NCBI GenBank assembly: GCA_017307275.1
Contig: JAFKFK010000008.1
Coordinates: forward strand, 310,001-374,000
DNA from: Alphaproteobacteria bacterium
GTDB taxonomy: Bacteria; Pseudomonadota; Alphaproteobacteria; Reyranellales; Reyranellaceae
DNA: 64,000 nt
Direction of reading: 5' to 3'
Position numbers and translations under genes: made by a program. Below are positions 53,041-61,440 of this stretch, piece by piece (the first letter of the stretch is position 1; the number at the start of each line of letters is the position of its first letter). The notes beneath the pieces are model-generated. The model was given only the letters and a program-made list of their open reading frames with translations. It did not search any database and was not told where the DNA came from.

Positions 53041-54783
53041 ATGTCCGATCCAGCCGTCGCCCCGCGGTCATCGCTGTTCAAGAAATACTTCCGCACGATT
53101 TTTGCGGCGGTCGTCGCACCACTCCTGATCGCTGGCGGGAGCGAGGCGTGGTTCGGCTATCACGACCAGCGCGCCCGGCTGAACGACCTTCTGGACGCAG
53201 AAGCCCGATTGGCGGCGGTGAAAATCCAGGACTTCATCGAAGGCCTCCACGATCAGCTCAGCTGGACTGTGCAATTGCCATGGTCGGACAATACCGGTGA
53301 CAGGCGCAGGCTCGACGCCCTGCGTCTGTTGCGCCAGGCCCCGGCCGTCGAAAGCCTCAGTCTCGTCGATCCCGCCGGGAAGGAACGATTGTTCGTGTCG
53401 CGCATCGGCCTGAACAGGATCGAGGGTGGCGACGACCACACCGCGAACCCGGCCGTGGTCGGAGCCCGTTCGGATCGGATCTGGTTTGGTCCGGTCACAT
53501 TCCAGGATGGCTCGGAACCCTTCATGACCGTCGCCGTCGCGGGCAATCGCATGGCGGTCGGCGTGGCCGTTGCCGAGGTAAATCTGAAGTTCATTTGGGA
53601 AGTGATCCTGGGGATTCGGGTGGGGCGCACCGGCGAAGCGTTCGTGCTCGACCGGCCGGGACGGCTCGTCGCCCATCCAGACATCAGTCTGGTACTACGC
53701 GCCGACGAAACCGCGCAGAAGCCTCTCCAGACCTTGCGGGCGGCCATTCTCGCTCAACCGGCCGGCCAAGCGACCACCGGTCAGGACATTTCGGGGAAGA
53801 CGGTGCTGGCGGCGATGGCCCAGATCCCCGGCATGGACTGGAGCGTCATCGTCAAGCAGCCCGCCGACGAAGCATTCGGTCCGATCTACGCTGCTCTTTT
53901 CCGCACGGGAGCGTTGCTCATTGCCGGCGCAGTCCTAGCGGCAGTGCTCGCCTACTGGCTGACCCAGCGCATGATTGGCCCCATACGCGTGTTGGAGGAC
54001 GGCGTCGCCCGAATCGGCGCCGGACAGTTCGACCACCGGATCAACCTCGCGACAAGCGACGAGTTCGAGCGGCTCGCGACTCGATTCAACGAGATGGCCA
54101 GCGAGTTGTCGGTTTCGCAGGAGCGTTCCGAACGCATAAGCCGGCTCAAGCGCTTTCTCGCGCCGCAAGTCGCCGAACTGATCGACCGCACCGGCGACGA
54201 CCGTGTTCTCGATGGTCGGCGCGTCGAAGTGGTGGTGGTGTTCTGCGATCTTCGGGACTTCACCGCTTTCTCAGCGCAAGCTGAACCCGAGGCCATTATT
54301 GGCGTCTTGCGCGAATACTACGACGCGCTCGAAAGGGTGGTCAGCGCGCATGGGGCAACGCTCGTAAACTTCTTCGGCGACGGGGTGATGGTGTTGCTCA
54401 ATGCGCCGGTCTCCTGCTCGGATCCGGCATTGCGCGCTGTCAACATGGCGAACGACATGCAGAAGAGCGTGCAGCAGCTTCTGGTCGCCTGGCGTGCGTT
54501 GTACCCGCGGCTTGGCTTTGGCGTCGGGCTGGCCATGGGACCGGCCACGGTCGGCCGGATCGGCTCCGAAGGGCGCCTCAACTACACCGCGATCGGCAAC
54601 GTGGTGAACCTCGCCTCGCGCCTGTGTGCGAGCGCAGAAGATTCCGAGATTCTCGTCGATCGCGTCGCCGCCAACTCGATCGGTTCGAGGGCGCCTCTCG
54701 TCGAACTGGATGCGCGCGCTCTGAAGGGCTTCGACCAGCCCGTTCCCGTGTTTGCTGTTGTCTCCGGTTCCACAACGCCATAG
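53041..54783 (+). CDS. Cache/HAMP class III adenylate/guanylate cyclase
   Basis: A 580-residue transmembrane sensor cyclase. Helix 1 is about residues 17-38, a periplasmic Cache-like domain runs 45-280, helix 2 is about 289-308, HAMP is 308-362 and the cyclase is 395-565. Metal Asp residues sit in FCDLRDF (about 401) and GDGVMVL (about 446); Asn and Arg of the active site are in NVVNLASR (about 520). It should make a cyclic nucleotide on binding an outside ligand. ATG 53041 is used; a GTG at 53026 is in frame. Follows a binding-protein gene. Confidence 0.9.
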   Translation: MSDPAVAPRSSLFKKYFRTIFAAVVAPLLIAGGSEAWFGYHDQRARLNDLLDAEARLAAVKIQDFIEGLHDQLSWTVQLPWSDNTGDRRRLDALRLLRQAPAVESLSLVDPAGKERLFVSRIGLNRIEGGDDHTANPAVVGARSDRIWFGPVTFQDGSEPFMTVAVAGNRMAVGVAVAEVNLKFIWEVILGIRVGRTGEAFVLDRPGRLVAHPDISLVLRADETAQKPLQTLRAAILAQPAGQATTGQDISGKTVLAAMAQIPGMDWSVIVKQPADEAFGPIYAALFRTGALLIAGAVLAAVLAYWLTQRMIGPIRVLEDGVARIGAGQFDHRINLATSDEFERLATRFNEMASELSVSQERSERISRLKRFLAPQVAELIDRTGDDRVLDGRRVEVVVVFCDLRDFTAFSAQAEPEAIIGVLREYYDALERVVSAHGATLVNFFGDGVMVLLNAPVSCSDPALRAVNMANDMQKSVQQLLVAWRALYPRLGFGVGLAMGPATVGRIGSEGRLNYTAIGNVVNLASRLCASAEDSEILVDRVAANSIGSRAPLVELDARALKGFDQPVPVFAVVSGSTTP

Positions 54784-54926
54784 CCGACGTGCTGCCTCCA
54801 AGGTCGTCATCGATGCCCACTCGTCGACATTTGGACGCGCTGTCTGTTCTCGACGGCTTGATCAGGATCAACGTCCGGCCGGCAAGGACGGCCTACTAAT
54901 TCAGGATGCCGTAGAGGAGCAGTCCA

Positions 54927-55304
54927 ATGAGCCTGAAGCGAATTCGTCTCGAACTGGCCCGAAACTCGGAGTTTCCCAATGGCAGTTCCCAACACGGCTA
55001 TGAGTTCATTGCGCCGCTCGACGCGAAAGGTCACCTCGACTCTGCCAGTTGGCCCAAGGCGAAGGCTGCTTGCACCGTCCGGCGTTTCTGGAACGGCACT
55101 CCCGACGAGCACGGTACGCTGATCCACCGCAAGAATGGCAGCTGGGCGTTCTCCTACGAGGTCGGAGAAGAGGACGACGAGCCGATCTTTCGATTCGATC
55201 GACACTTGTTCGTGGAAGGCGAGTACGTGACCGTGACCGAACATGACGGCATCGCGCGACCCTTTCGCGTCGTGCAGGTCATACCCGCCATACTGCGCAG
55301 TTGA
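54927..55304 (+). CDS. Conserved hypothetical protein
   Basis: A 125-residue soluble protein beginning MSLKRIRLELARNSEFP. It contains HGYEFIAPLD, HRKNGSWAFSYEVGEEDDEP and a C-terminal PFRVVQVIPA. I recognise no characterised family, though small proteins with this layout are frequent in alphaproteobacteria. GAGGAG before ATG supports translation. It lies alone between the cyclase and the tRNA gene. Confidence 0.75.
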   Translation: MSLKRIRLELARNSEFPNGSSQHGYEFIAPLDAKGHLDSASWPKAKAACTVRRFWNGTPDEHGTLIHRKNGSWAFSYEVGEEDDEPIFRFDRHLFVEGEYVTVTEHDGIARPFRVVQVIPAILRS

Positions 55305-55362
55305 TCGACGGGCCCGTCTGCCCAGGGGCCCCGATTGCAACTCGGCCGTTAGACTCTGTGCC

Positions 55363-55402
55363 GCTTCCAAAAAACAAAGGCCGGCGATGGAACGCCGGCC
55401 TG
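55363..55402 (-). terminator. Terminator of the tRNA-Arg transcript
   Basis: GGCCGGCG and CGCCGGCC (55379-55386 and 55393-55400) form an 8-base stem with a 6-base loop. Read on the minus strand it is followed by TTTGTTTTTT. It is 29 bases past the tRNA 3' end. Confidence 0.9.
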
Positions 55403-55428
55403 CTTGAAACGGATCGATCGAGAGAGAA

Positions 55429-55505
55429 TGGCGCGCCCGGAAGGAGTCGAACCTCCAGCCTTCTGATTCGTAGTCAGATGCTCTATCCAGTTGAGCTACG
55501 GGCGC
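55429..55505 (-). tRNA. tRNA-Arg (anticodon ACG)
   Basis: Minus-strand cloverleaf: acceptor GCGCCCG pairs with CGGGCGC, D-arm AGCTCAACTGGATAGAGC, anticodon stem TCTGA/TCAGA with loop CTACGAA, T-loop GGTTCGACTCC. The anticodon ACG becomes ICG after deamination and reads CGU, CGC and CGA. The discriminator is G and CCA is encoded (55431-55429). Its own terminator follows. Confidence 0.97.
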
Positions 55506-55708
55506 ACACAACCGGACGCCCCGATAAGGGCCCCCGGCGAAGAGGGCGCACCCTAATGAAACTGCCCCGTGGTTGCAAGCCACTCCGTACAGACAAAAAT
55601 CGCCCTCGGAAAACGGCCCCAACGGCCTCCAAGTCATTCTGACAACAGGAGAATTGCCGCCGCAGCGGGCTGCTCCCCAGCGTGCGGCGTTTCGCGTAGA
55701 GTTGCCGC

Positions 55709-56131
55709 ATGGCCCTCCGCCTCCTCGCTCTCCTCGGCTTGATCCTTGGCCTCGCGATGCCCGCCATGGCGCAGGTTTCGCCGTCCGACGAGGCCGCCAT
55801 CCGTGAAACGATCCAAAGTCAGGTCGATGCCTTCCGCCGCGACGACGGCGAAGCTGCGTTCGGCTTCGCCTCACCCAGCATCCGCAGCCTGTTCGGCACG
55901 TCGGACGCCTTCATGGATATGGTCCGGCAAGGCTATCGGCCGGTGTATAGACCGCAGGTCTTCGAGTTCCGCGAGATCGTCACCCTGCACGGTCTCGTCA
56001 CGCAGAAAGTGCATGTCATCGGACCGGACGGGCAGCCCGTGACCGCCTACTATCCGATGTCGCGTCTGCCCGACGGGAGCTGGCGCATCGAAGGCTGCTA
56101 CCTGCAGGCACCGGACGAGCATCAGGCCTGA
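55709..56131 (+). CDS. DUF4864 secreted protein
   Basis: A 140-residue protein with a signal peptide (1-21, AMAQ) followed by a single DUF4864 domain. It has the SDEAAIRETIQSQVDAFRRDD start and the Y-rich GYRPVYRPQVFEF and RIEGCYL segments. The fold resembles the NTF2/SnoaL type. Function unknown. It precedes an EamA transporter by 6 bases and is probably co-transcribed with it. Confidence 0.88.
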   Translation: MALRLLALLGLILGLAMPAMAQVSPSDEAAIRETIQSQVDAFRRDDGEAAFGFASPSIRSLFGTSDAFMDMVRQGYRPVYRPQVFEFREIVTLHGLVTQKVHVIGPDGQPVTAYYPMSRLPDGSWRIEGCYLQAPDEHQA

Positions 56132-56137
56132 TCTATC

Positions 56138-57019
56138 GTGACCCGCGTTTCACCCAAGGTGCTGGGCCTGCTCGGTGCCCTTACCCTCGTTTGGGGCACC
56201 AACTGGCCGCTCTTCAAGATCGCGCTCGACGAGCTGCCGGTGCTGACGTTCCGCACGATCGTGCTTGCGGCCGCCGTGATCATGCTGACGCTGATCCTTC
56301 TCGCACGCGGCGAAAGCTTTGCCGTCCCGAAGGGCAAGTGGCTGCCCCTGATCGTGGCGTCGGCGATGAACATCTTCGTCTGGAACATCGCGACGTCGTT
56401 CGCCGTGCTCTACATCCCCTCCGGGCATGCCTCGGTGCTGGCCTACACCATGCCGCTCTGGGTGGCGGTGATCGGCTTCGTCGTCTTCCGACAGAAGCTC
56501 ACCGGCCGTCTGCTGGCGGCCATTCTGATCGGCGCCGCCGCGGTCGTGGCGCTGATGGCGCCCAACTTCCAGAGCTATGCCCAGGCGCCGCTCGGCCTGT
56601 TCTGGGGCCTGTTCGCGGGATTCTGCTGGGCCATCGGCACCTTCGTGGTGAAGCGCACGACATGGCCAGGCATGGGCCTGTCGCTCACCTTCTGGCAGGT
56701 CCTGCTGACCTTCCCGCCGATTGCGCTGGGCGCCCTCTTCATCGACGGCCTGCCGACACACTGGCCTTCGACCAAGGCGCTGGTCGCCACGCTCTACACC
56801 GGCTCGATTCCCATGGCGCTGGGCACCGCCACCTGGTTTGCTCTGGTGAAACTGCTGCCGGCGCAGGTCGCCGCCCTCTCCTCCATCGCCATTCCCATCG
56901 TGGCGATCGTGAGCGGCATCCTGATTCTGAATGAACCGCTTTCCACTCTGCAGGCCGTGGCCATCGCCTCGACGGTGATCTCGCTCTGGCTTGCCCTGAC
57001 GCCCGGCAAGGAGCGTTAG
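56138..57019 (+). CDS. EamA/DMT-family transporter
   Basis: A 293-residue transporter with ten helices in two EamA halves (about 8-140 and 150-288). The N-terminal TLVWGTNWPLFKIAL and the second-half segment FWGLFAGFCWAIGTFVVKR are typical. Such proteins export amino acids or metabolites across the inner membrane; the substrate is not predictable. The start is GTG 56138, six bases after the DUF4864 stop. Confidence 0.9.
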   Translation: MTRVSPKVLGLLGALTLVWGTNWPLFKIALDELPVLTFRTIVLAAAVIMLTLILLARGESFAVPKGKWLPLIVASAMNIFVWNIATSFAVLYIPSGHASVLAYTMPLWVAVIGFVVFRQKLTGRLLAAILIGAAAVVALMAPNFQSYAQAPLGLFWGLFAGFCWAIGTFVVKRTTWPGMGLSLTFWQVLLTFPPIALGALFIDGLPTHWPSTKALVATLYTGSIPMALGTATWFALVKLLPAQVAALSSIAIPIVAIVSGILILNEPLSTLQAVAIASTVISLWLALTPGKER

Positions 57020-57020
57020 G

Positions 57021-57048
57021 TTGTCTCGCGTCGGATAATTCCTACATT
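57021..57048 (+). promoter_or_regulatory. Candidate heat-shock (RpoH) promoter of hsp20-lon
   Basis: TTGTCT (57021-57026), a 14-base spacer and CCTACATT (57041-57048) resemble the alphaproteobacterial RpoH elements CTTGAA and CYTATNT. It is just 26 bases before the Hsp20 start, directly after the upstream gene's stop. Confidence 0.4.
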
Positions 57049-57074
57049 GGCAAAGGGCTTGGAGGCCCACGCAG

Positions 57075-57500
57075 ATGAACAGAGGAAATTCCCGAGACTG
57101 GATGTGGTCGGAAGCGCTGCAGATGCTGGCGCAGGCCGAGCGGCTGCACGGCCAGGTGTTCCGTCCGCAACGCGCCGCGATGCGCGTACCGACATGGGAG
57201 CCGCCCATCGATGTGCTCGAGACCGAGCAGCAGGTGTTGATCCTTGCCGCGCTGCCTGGCGTCGATGTCGGTCAAGTGGAAGCCGTGATCCAGAACGGCA
57301 CGCTGGTCATCGCCGGTGAACGCACGCTGCCGGAAGAATTGAAGACCGCAACCATCCATCGCCTGGAGCTGCCGCAAGGCCGCTTCGAGCGCCGCATCGA
57401 CCTGCCCGCCGGCGTCTACGGCGACGTGCAGCGCTTCGCGATCAACGGCTGTCTGGTGGTCACCCTGGCCAAGGTCGGCGGACGGAGGGCGCGGCCATGA
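57075..57500 (+). CDS. Hsp20/alpha-crystallin family small heat-shock protein
   Basis: A 141-residue ATP-independent holdase. The alpha-crystallin domain spans about 45-135 (PPIDVLETEQQVLILAALPGV; ending CLVVTLAK). The N-terminal arm is short, and the usual IxI tail is absent, as it ends KVGGRRARP, so oligomers may be small. GGAGG nine bases upstream. It overlaps lon by four bases: holdase and protease are made together. Confidence 0.92.
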   Translation: MNRGNSRDWMWSEALQMLAQAERLHGQVFRPQRAAMRVPTWEPPIDVLETEQQVLILAALPGVDVGQVEAVIQNGTLVIAGERTLPEELKTATIHRLELPQGRFERRIDLPAGVYGDVQRFAINGCLVVTLAKVGGRRARP

Positions 57501-59890
57501 CTCCGCAAGACGATGTGACCCGCGTCGCAGACCCGGCCGCGGCCCCCAAGCCTGTGTCCACGCCGCTGCCGGCCGACGCCATGATCGTCGTGCCGGTGCG
57601 CGACCTCGTGCTGTTCCCCGAACTCGTGTTCCCGGTGAGCGTCGCACGGCCGTCGTCGGTCGCGGCCATCCAGCAGGCTGTGCGCGAACAGCGCCAGATC
57701 GTACTGGTGTTGCAGCGCGATCCTCAGAAGGAAGAGATCGTGCCCACCGACCTGCATCAGGTCGGCACGGTGGCCAACGTCCTGCGCTATGTGACGACTC
57801 CTGACGGCAACCACCACATCGTCTGCCAGGGCGTGCAACGCTTCCGCACCACCGACTTCGTCGATGGCCATCCCTTCCTGATGGCGCGCGGCCTGCATCT
57901 TGCCGAACCGACCACGACCGGGCCGGAAGTGGAGGCGCGCTTCCTCGTCCTGAAGCAGCAACTCAACGAAGTGCTCGACCTGCTGCCGCAGGTGCCGCAG
58001 GAACTGCGCCAGACGGTCGAAGCCACGACATCGGCCGGTACCCTGGCCGATCTCGCGGCCTCCTATCTCGACTCCAAGCCGGCCGAGAAGCAGGAAGTGC
58101 TGGAGGCGGTCGATCTCGTGCCGCGCCTCGACAAGGTCACGCAGCTTCTCGCCAAGCGCCTCGAAGTGATGCGCATTTCGAGCGAGATCGGACGCCAGAC
58201 CAAGAGCTCGCTCGATGCCCGCCAGCGCGAGATCGTGCTGCGCGAGCAGATGGCCGCGATCCAGCGCGAGCTGGGCGAGGACGACTCCGGCAAGCAGGCC
58301 ATCGCCGATCTCGACAAGGCGATCACCGACGCCAAGATGCCGCCGGAAGCGGAAACGGCTGCGCGGAAGGAGCTGCGCCGCCTGCAGCGCACGCCCGAAG
58401 CGTCGGCCGAACACGGCATGATCCGCACCTACCTCGACACGTTGATCGAGCTGCCTTGGGCGCTGCCCGAGACGCAGCCGATCGACATTACCGAGGCGCG
58501 GCGTGTGCTCGACCACGACCATTACGGTCTGGAGAAGATCAAGAAGCGGATCGTCGAGTATCTCGCCGTGCGCAAGCTGGCGCCCGAGGGCAAGGCGCCG
58601 ATCCTGTGCTTCGTCGGCCCACCCGGCGTCGGCAAGACCTCGCTCGGCCAGTCGATCGCCCGCGCCATGGGCCGCAAGTTCTCCCGCGTGAGCCTGGGCG
58701 GCGTGCACGATGAAGCGGAAATCCGCGGCCATCGCCGGACCTACATCGGCGCCCTGCCGGGCACGATCATCCAGGCCGTGCGCAAGGCGGGCTCGCGCGA
58801 TTGCGTGATGATGCTGGACGAGATCGACAAGATGGGCAGCGGCGTCCATGGCGATCCCTCGGCGGCGATGCTCGAAGTTCTCGACCCCGAGCAGAACGGC
58901 ACGTTCCGCGACAACTATCTCGACGTGCCGTTCGATCTCAGCCGCGTCGTCTTCATCGCGACCGCCAACATGCTGGAGACGATCCCCGGCCCGTTGCGTG
59001 ACCGCATGGAGATCATCTCTCTCACCGGCTACACCGCCGGTGAAAAGCTCGAGATCGCCAAGCGCTACCTCGTGCGCCGCCAGCTCGAAGCCAACGGCCT
59101 GACGGCCGAGCAGGCCGGCATCGACGACGACGCGCTGCGGCTGATCATCGACAGCTACACGCGCGAAGCCGGTGTCCGCTGGCTCGAACGCGAGATCGGC
59201 CGTGCCTTGCGCCATGTCGCGGTCGAAGTGGCCGAAGGGAAAACGACCAAGGCACAGATCGGCACCGCCGACATCGAGAAGTTGCTGGGGCCCGTGCGCT
59301 TCGAGAACGAAGTCGCCATGCGCACCAGCGTGCCAGGCGTGGCCACGGGTCTCGCCTGGACGCCGGTCGGCGGCGACATCCTGTTCATCGAGGCGACGCG
59401 TTCGCCCGGCGGTGGCCGGCTGATCCTGACCGGGCAGCTCGGCGAGGTGATGCGCGAGAGCGCCCAGGCCGCACTCAGCCTGATCAAGAACAAGGCGGCC
59501 GCGATCGGCATCGACCCGGCGTCGTTCGAGAAGACCGACATCCATGTCCACGTGCCAGCCGGCGCCACGCCCAAGGACGGGCCGAGTGCGGGCGTGGCGA
59601 TGTTCATGGCGCTGACCTCGCTGATGACCGGCCGCACCATCCGCAGTGATACGGCGATGACGGGCGAGATCAGCCTGCGCGGACTGGTGCTGCCGGTCGG
59701 CGGCATCAAGGAGAAAGTCGTCGCCGCCGCGGCCGCCGGCATCACCCGCGTGATGCTGCCGGCGCGCAACAGACGCGACTACGACGACATCCCCGAGGAA
59801 GTCCGCAAGACGCTCGAATTCATCTGGCTCGAGAAGGTCGAGGATGCGGTCGAACAGGCCCTGTCGCCGCCGGAACAGAAAGCCGCTTAG
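57497..59890 (+). CDS. lon: ATP-dependent protease Lon
   Basis: A 797-residue LonA protease that degrades damaged and regulatory proteins. Its N-terminal substrate domain starts near MIVVPVRDLVLFPE. The AAA+ module has Walker A GPPGVGKTS (about residue 374-382) and Walker B CVMMLDEIDK. The protease domain carries the catalytic Ser in PKDGPSAGVAMF and Lys in GGIKEKVVA. It overlaps hsp20 by 4 bases and shares overlapping stop bases with the convergent amidohydrolase gene. Confidence 0.97.
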   Translation: MTPQDDVTRVADPAAAPKPVSTPLPADAMIVVPVRDLVLFPELVFPVSVARPSSVAAIQQAVREQRQIVLVLQRDPQKEEIVPTDLHQVGTVANVLRYVTTPDGNHHIVCQGVQRFRTTDFVDGHPFLMARGLHLAEPTTTGPEVEARFLVLKQQLNEVLDLLPQVPQELRQTVEATTSAGTLADLAASYLDSKPAEKQEVLEAVDLVPRLDKVTQLLAKRLEVMRISSEIGRQTKSSLDARQREIVLREQMAAIQRELGEDDSGKQAIADLDKAITDAKMPPEAETAARKELRRLQRTPEASAEHGMIRTYLDTLIELPWALPETQPIDITEARRVLDHDHYGLEKIKKRIVEYLAVRKLAPEGKAPILCFVGPPGVGKTSLGQSIARAMGRKFSRVSLGGVHDEAEIRGHRRTYIGALPGTIIQAVRKAGSRDCVMMLDEIDKMGSGVHGDPSAAMLEVLDPEQNGTFRDNYLDVPFDLSRVVFIATANMLETIPGPLRDRMEIISLTGYTAGEKLEIAKRYLVRRQLEANGLTAEQAGIDDDALRLIIDSYTREAGVRWLEREIGRALRHVAVEVAEGKTTKAQIGTADIEKLLGPVRFENEVAMRTSVPGVATGLAWTPVGGDILFIEATRSPGGGRLILTGQLGEVMRESAQAALSLIKNKAAAIGIDPASFEKTDIHVHVPAGATPKDGPSAGVAMFMALTSLMTGRTIRSDTAMTGEISLRGLVLPVGGIKEKVVAAAAAGITRVMLPARNRRDYDDIPEEVRKTLEFIWLEKVEDAVEQALSPPEQKAA

Positions 59891-61335
59891 GCCATCGGCA
59901 GCGACAGCGGCGAGATCTCGTCGCCGGGCCGGTTTGCGTAATCGATCTTCACCGAGTCGCGGAGCATGCGGGCCTGCGCCTCGGCCACACGCTCCATAGC
60001 GGCGGCGGGATCGAGATGAACCGGCGCACCCTCCTTCAGGACGATCTCGCCATCGACCAGGACGGTGCGCACGGCGCGATCAGCAGCATGGAAAACGAAG
60101 GAGCGCAGCGGATCGCGGGCCGGCTGCATCAGCGGGTGGTTGAGATCGACCAGCACGATGTCGGCCGCCATGCCGGGGCCGAGCGCACCGATATCCTCGC
60201 GCCCCAGCGCTGCCGCCCCGCCAAAGGTCGCCGCTTCGAAGGCGCCCGCCGTGTCGAGGCTGCGGATGTCCTCGCTCATCAGGCGTCCGGCAACGATGGC
60301 GAGCCGCATCTCTTCGATCAGGTTGTGCGGGGCGCAATCGGTGCCGAGCCCGATGTTCACTCCATTGGCGCGATAGCGGCCGATATGGTCCATGGCGAGG
60401 CCGTAGCGCGCGAAAGGCTGCGGACAATGCGCGACTGAAGTACCCGCCTCGGCAATCAGGTCGAGATCCTTTCGAGTATGCCAGCCGATCTGTGGATGGT
60501 CGTCGAGCAGGATGCAGTGCGCCAGCACGGTGTCGTCCTTCAACAGCCCCTGCGAGGCCGCCCACTGAACCGGCGTCATGTTGTGGCGCCGGATCATCTC
60601 ACGCACCTCGACCACCGACTGGCCGATATGGGTGGAGAAGCGCCGCCCTGAGTCGTCGGCATGCTTGCGGCCCGCCGCGAACAGCTCCGGCGTCACCGTG
60701 TCGATCTGTGCCGGGAACACCATGGCGTCGAGGCGGCGCGAATTGTGCGCCTCGGCATCGGCCATGACCTTCTTGGCCTTCTCGAACTGGGCGAGCCCAC
60801 CGGCCTCGTCCCACTTCCAGGTCACGGTCTGCGGCGCTGCCATGCCCCAGCGCGCCGAGGCAAAAGTGGGTGCCGCATAGAAGCGCATGCCGCTTTGCGC
60901 CATCGTCTCCAGCCAGCCGTCGAAGGGCATGGTCACGTCGCAGGCAGTCGTGGTGCCCGCCCGCAGCATTTCACAGTAGGCGAGCGTCGCAGCCCCCTGC
61001 CGGCCGTCGTCGCCCAGCCGAAAGGCCTGCAGGCGCTCCATCAGACCGGTCATTTGCTGCTCGGGGACCCCGTGATCCTCACGCACGCCGCGATAGCCGG
61101 GTTCGGTCGAGGGATGGGAGTGGATGTTCACGAGGCCCGGCAGGGCCAGCATGCCCGTGCCGTCGATCGTCACCTCGCCGGGACCGGAAGGCCGCGCTCC
61201 GGCCGGCGTGATCTCGACGATCCGCCCGTCCTTCAGATGCAAGTCGACGTCGCGTCGATAGACGTGCCGGCGGTGGGTGCCGTCACGGACCACAGCCCAG
61301 GGGATGTTCCGGATGGAATTCGGTCGGGAGCTCAT
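59887..61335 (-). CDS. Amidohydrolase-family deaminase/hydrolase
   Basis: A 482-residue metal-dependent hydrolase of the TrzA/AtzA/chlorohydrolase type. The metal His pair is in VNIHSHPS, further ligands are in FSTHIGQS and GTDCAPHN, and the beta-barrel ends are present at both termini. It may deaminate purine- or triazine-like rings or hydrolyse other amides. ATG 61335 has GGAGG upstream; further open frame is other-phase reading of the next gene. It is divergent from a peptide-type binding protein. Confidence 0.9.
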   Translation of the reverse strand: MSSRPNSIRNIPWAVVRDGTHRRHVYRRDVDLHLKDGRIVEITPAGARPSGPGEVTIDGTGMLALPGLVNIHSHPSTEPGYRGVREDHGVPEQQMTGLMERLQAFRLGDDGRQGAATLAYCEMLRAGTTTACDVTMPFDGWLETMAQSGMRFYAAPTFASARWGMAAPQTVTWKWDEAGGLAQFEKAKKVMADAEAHNSRRLDAMVFPAQIDTVTPELFAAGRKHADDSGRRFSTHIGQSVVEVREMIRRHNMTPVQWAASQGLLKDDTVLAHCILLDDHPQIGWHTRKDLDLIAEAGTSVAHCPQPFARYGLAMDHIGRYRANGVNIGLGTDCAPHNLIEEMRLAIVAGRLMSEDIRSLDTAGAFEAATFGGAAALGREDIGALGPGMAADIVLVDLNHPLMQPARDPLRSFVFHAADRAVRTVLVDGEIVLKEGAPVHLDPAAAMERVAEAQARMLRDSVKIDYANRPGDEISPLSLPMA

Positions 61336-61440
61336 GGATTGCACGCCTCCGAGAAGCGGCGCCTTTTGGGGCACGCCTGTTGCATAGACCGCGCAATGGG
61401 ACGATAGAATCGGAAAAAACAGAGAACAAGGAGGCAGGCT

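Noticed and set aside
57416..59551. A 711-codon open frame on the minus strand
   Set aside because: Antisense to lon; no recognisable motifs.
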